Part shown: piece after piece, positions 45,874 to 47,134 of the stretch
How the letters are laid out: every line of letters begins with the position of its first letter
How positions within the stretch are numbered: position 1 is the stretch's first letter
NCBI GenBank assembly: GCA_022394755.1
Contig: JAGFCA010000164.1
Span: 1 to 47,134, forward strand
DNA from: Candidatus Poribacteria bacterium
Lineage (GTDB): Bacteria; Poribacteria; WGA-4E; WGA-3G
Direction of reading: 5' to 3'
DNA: 47,134 nt
Notes under the pieces: generated by a model
Seen by the model: only the letters and a program-made list of their open reading frames with translations
Told to the model about the DNA's origin: nothing
The model's database searches: none
Position numbers and translations under genes: made by a program

Positions 45874-46872
45874 TTATTCCTTTACATTCTTTTTACGTAT
45901 ACTTGGTACCAAAATCTCTCCAGCAATTATTTTCGATTTATACTCTTCAACTTTCTGAATGATCGTATCCGATAGAAGGTCTTTATTAACATCATCAACA
46001 ATATACTCTACTCCACCTTCTTTAAGTCCATAATTTTTAAGACCTCCGGTAAATGTACCATTTACGACATTCTCAATAGATTGGTAAACCGATAATTCAA
46101 CACCTTTAATTATACTTGTAAGAACTAACCCTGGAGCAAGACTATTTCCATTCGAATCTACCCATATAATATATTTATTTGTTTCTTTTGCAGCTTCCAA
46201 AACCCCTAATCCACTTGCCCCAGCAGCGGCAAGAATAATATCTACACCCTTTTTGTATTGTGATAAAGCCAATTCTTTAGCTTTAGCAGGATCATCAAAT
46301 GCTTGAGGTGTAACACCTACATAATTAGATATTAGTTCAATCTCCGGATTAATTACTTTAATTCCAGCCTCATATCCAATTTCAAATGCTTCGACCAGAG
46401 GAATTTTCATTCCACCAATAAATCCAACTCTATTTGTATCAGTTTTCATAGATGCGATTATACCAGCGAGATATGTACCTTCGTGTGCTTTATAGATTAA
46501 TGAAGCAACATTTGTAGGTGTGGCTTCAGCATCAATCAAAACAAAATTAGTATTGGGAAAGTCTCCAGCAACCCGATTCATTGGTTCACGAAAAAGGAAG
46601 CCTACACCAACGATTATATCATACTTCAATTTTGCTAATCCTCTGACAGCCCTTTCGATATCAGTACTTTGTCCTGGGTTAACTTCCTTTATTTTAATAT
46701 CCCATTGTTTTGATGCTCTTTCTGCTCCTGCGTATGCAGCATCACAAAAGGAGAGATCTCCCCGGCCGCGGATATCATAAATCAAACCGACAGTAATCTT
46801 ATCTGAATAGACATCTGAAATAAATGAAAAGAGAATTAATATTGGAAGGACACACAATAATTTGTTTAGCAA
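45874..46872 (-). CDS. BMP-family ABC transporter substrate-binding protein
   Basis: A periplasmic binding protein of the basic membrane protein / PnrA type, which usually binds purine nucleosides. A signal peptide (about 1-23) lacks a lipobox Cys. The mature protein starts KITVGLIYDIRGRGD, then has YDIIVGVGF, FPNTNFVLIDAE, GTYLAGIIAS, VGFIGGMKIP, and GVDIILAAAGASG. The TTG start is supported by a strong AGGAGG seven bases before it. No permease or ATPase is next to it on the downstream side; they may lie beyond the right end, where only repeats are seen, or elsewhere. It is the first gene of the BMP-dehydrogenase-HyuA unit. Confidence 0.9.
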   Translation of the reverse strand: MLNKLLCVLPILILFSFISDVYSDKITVGLIYDIRGRGDLSFCDAAYAGAERASKQWDIKIKEVNPGQSTDIERAVRGLAKLKYDIIVGVGFLFREPMNRVAGDFPNTNFVLIDAEATPTNVASLIYKAHEGTYLAGIIASMKTDTNRVGFIGGMKIPLVEAFEIGYEAGIKVINPEIELISNYVGVTPQAFDDPAKAKELALSQYKKGVDIILAAAGASGLGVLEAAKETNKYIIWVDSNGNSLAPGLVLTSIIKGVELSVYQSIENVVNGTFTGGLKNYGLKEGGVEYIVDDVNKDLLSDTIIQKVEEYKSKIIAGEILVPSIRKKNVKE

Positions 46873-47028
46873 GAATTTTCCTCCTGTATACGTATATTAA
46901 AGGTAACAGATGCTGAATTGATTATTAATGAGTAAAATGTAATGAGTGATATACGAAAATATTCATATTAATGTACTATATTAAAAGGATACATCATCCA
47001 ATCTACTAATTCAACTTATTTCAAAAAC

Positions 47029-47134
47029 AGATGGTTCTCAAAACAGATGGTTCTAAAAAATAGATGGTTCTCAAAAATAGATGGTTCTCAAAAATAGATG
47101 GTTCTCAAAAATAGATGGTTCTCAAAAATAGATG
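47029..47134. repeat. 17-bp tandem repeat running off the window end
   Basis: The core AGATGGTTCT recurs at 47029, 47045, 47062, 47079, 47096 and 47113, and a seventh copy starts at 47130 and is cut by the window edge. The period is 17 bp (16 for the first step). The inner units are identical; the outer two on the left have a C in place of T and small changes. The array continues past the window, so its true length is unknown. Confidence 0.9.

Noticed and set aside
47029..47134. CRISPR array
   Set aside because: Units are directly joined 17-mers without spacers, and no cas gene is in the window.

Overview
The window is AT-rich chromosomal DNA from a Gram-negative (diderm) bacterium. The diderm reading rests on a Wza/Wzc-type polysaccharide export pair, heptose-phosphate genes, FtsEX, lipobox lipoproteins and a TonB-like membrane anchor. 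Sulfatase, enolase-superfamily, sugar isomerase-like, LamG and beta-propeller proteins together recall Planctomycetes or Candidatus Poribacteria. Poribacteria is my best guess, from remembered gene style and not from any search. Sigma70-type promoters (TTGACA, 17 bp, TATAAT-like) are easy to see at several genes. One tRNA gene is present, tRNA-Leu(CAG). I see no rRNA, CRISPR array, prophage or intact insertion sequence; only a possible transposase tail sits at the left edge.

Layout. (1) 1-7.6 kb: a possible transposase tail; a small membrane-anchored protein; a caspase-fold/PEGA membrane protein that seems to lack the catalytic Cys; then, divergently, a DUF58 protein, a macro-domain protein, a TonB-anchored DUF4159 protein and an MFS transporter, ending at a convergent tRNA-Leu. 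(2) 7.8-12.6 kb: a discoidin-like lipoprotein translationally coupled to a metallo-beta-lactamase/cupin fusion; a sulfatase; a lipoprotein with two CX4CH haem-like motifs and a 56-residue aspartate tail; a zinc-ribbon membrane protein. (3) 12.3-19.3 kb, minus strand: a tightly packed run read as sugar isomerase-like protein, mandelate racemase-like enzyme, SDR, TatD, sugar ABC permease, UDP-glucose dehydrogenase, DUF309 protein and the zinc-ribbon protein. (4) 19.5-29 kb: surface polysaccharide. wza-like and wzc-like genes run left, and hldA, gmhB and a UDP-HexNAc dehydrogenase run right, from a 2.5 kb AT-rich gene-free region holding several palindromes and a structured leader candidate. (5) 29-32.7 kb: a coiled-coil NYN-domain protein and a secreted eight-repeat propeller protein. 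(6) 32.7-47.1 kb, minus strand: a phosphodiesterase-superfamily protein, PolX, FtsX, FtsE, TopA, AccD, a LamG protein, and a three-gene unit of BMP-type binding protein, 2-hydroxyacid dehydrogenase and HyuA. The window ends inside a 17-bp tandem repeat.

The most unusual theme is conserved proteins whose catalytic residues look lost while the fold is kept. FtsE lacks the Walker-B glutamate, the signature GG and the switch histidine. PolX lacks all three polymerase aspartates but keeps its PHP domain. The caspase-fold protein has Tyr where Cys is expected. Also notable are the poly-aspartate haem-like lipoprotein, the TonB-DUF4159 fusion, the MBL-cupin fusion, and an inverted repeat with one arm inside the accD promoter spacer. 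All function calls are by eye; no database search was possible.
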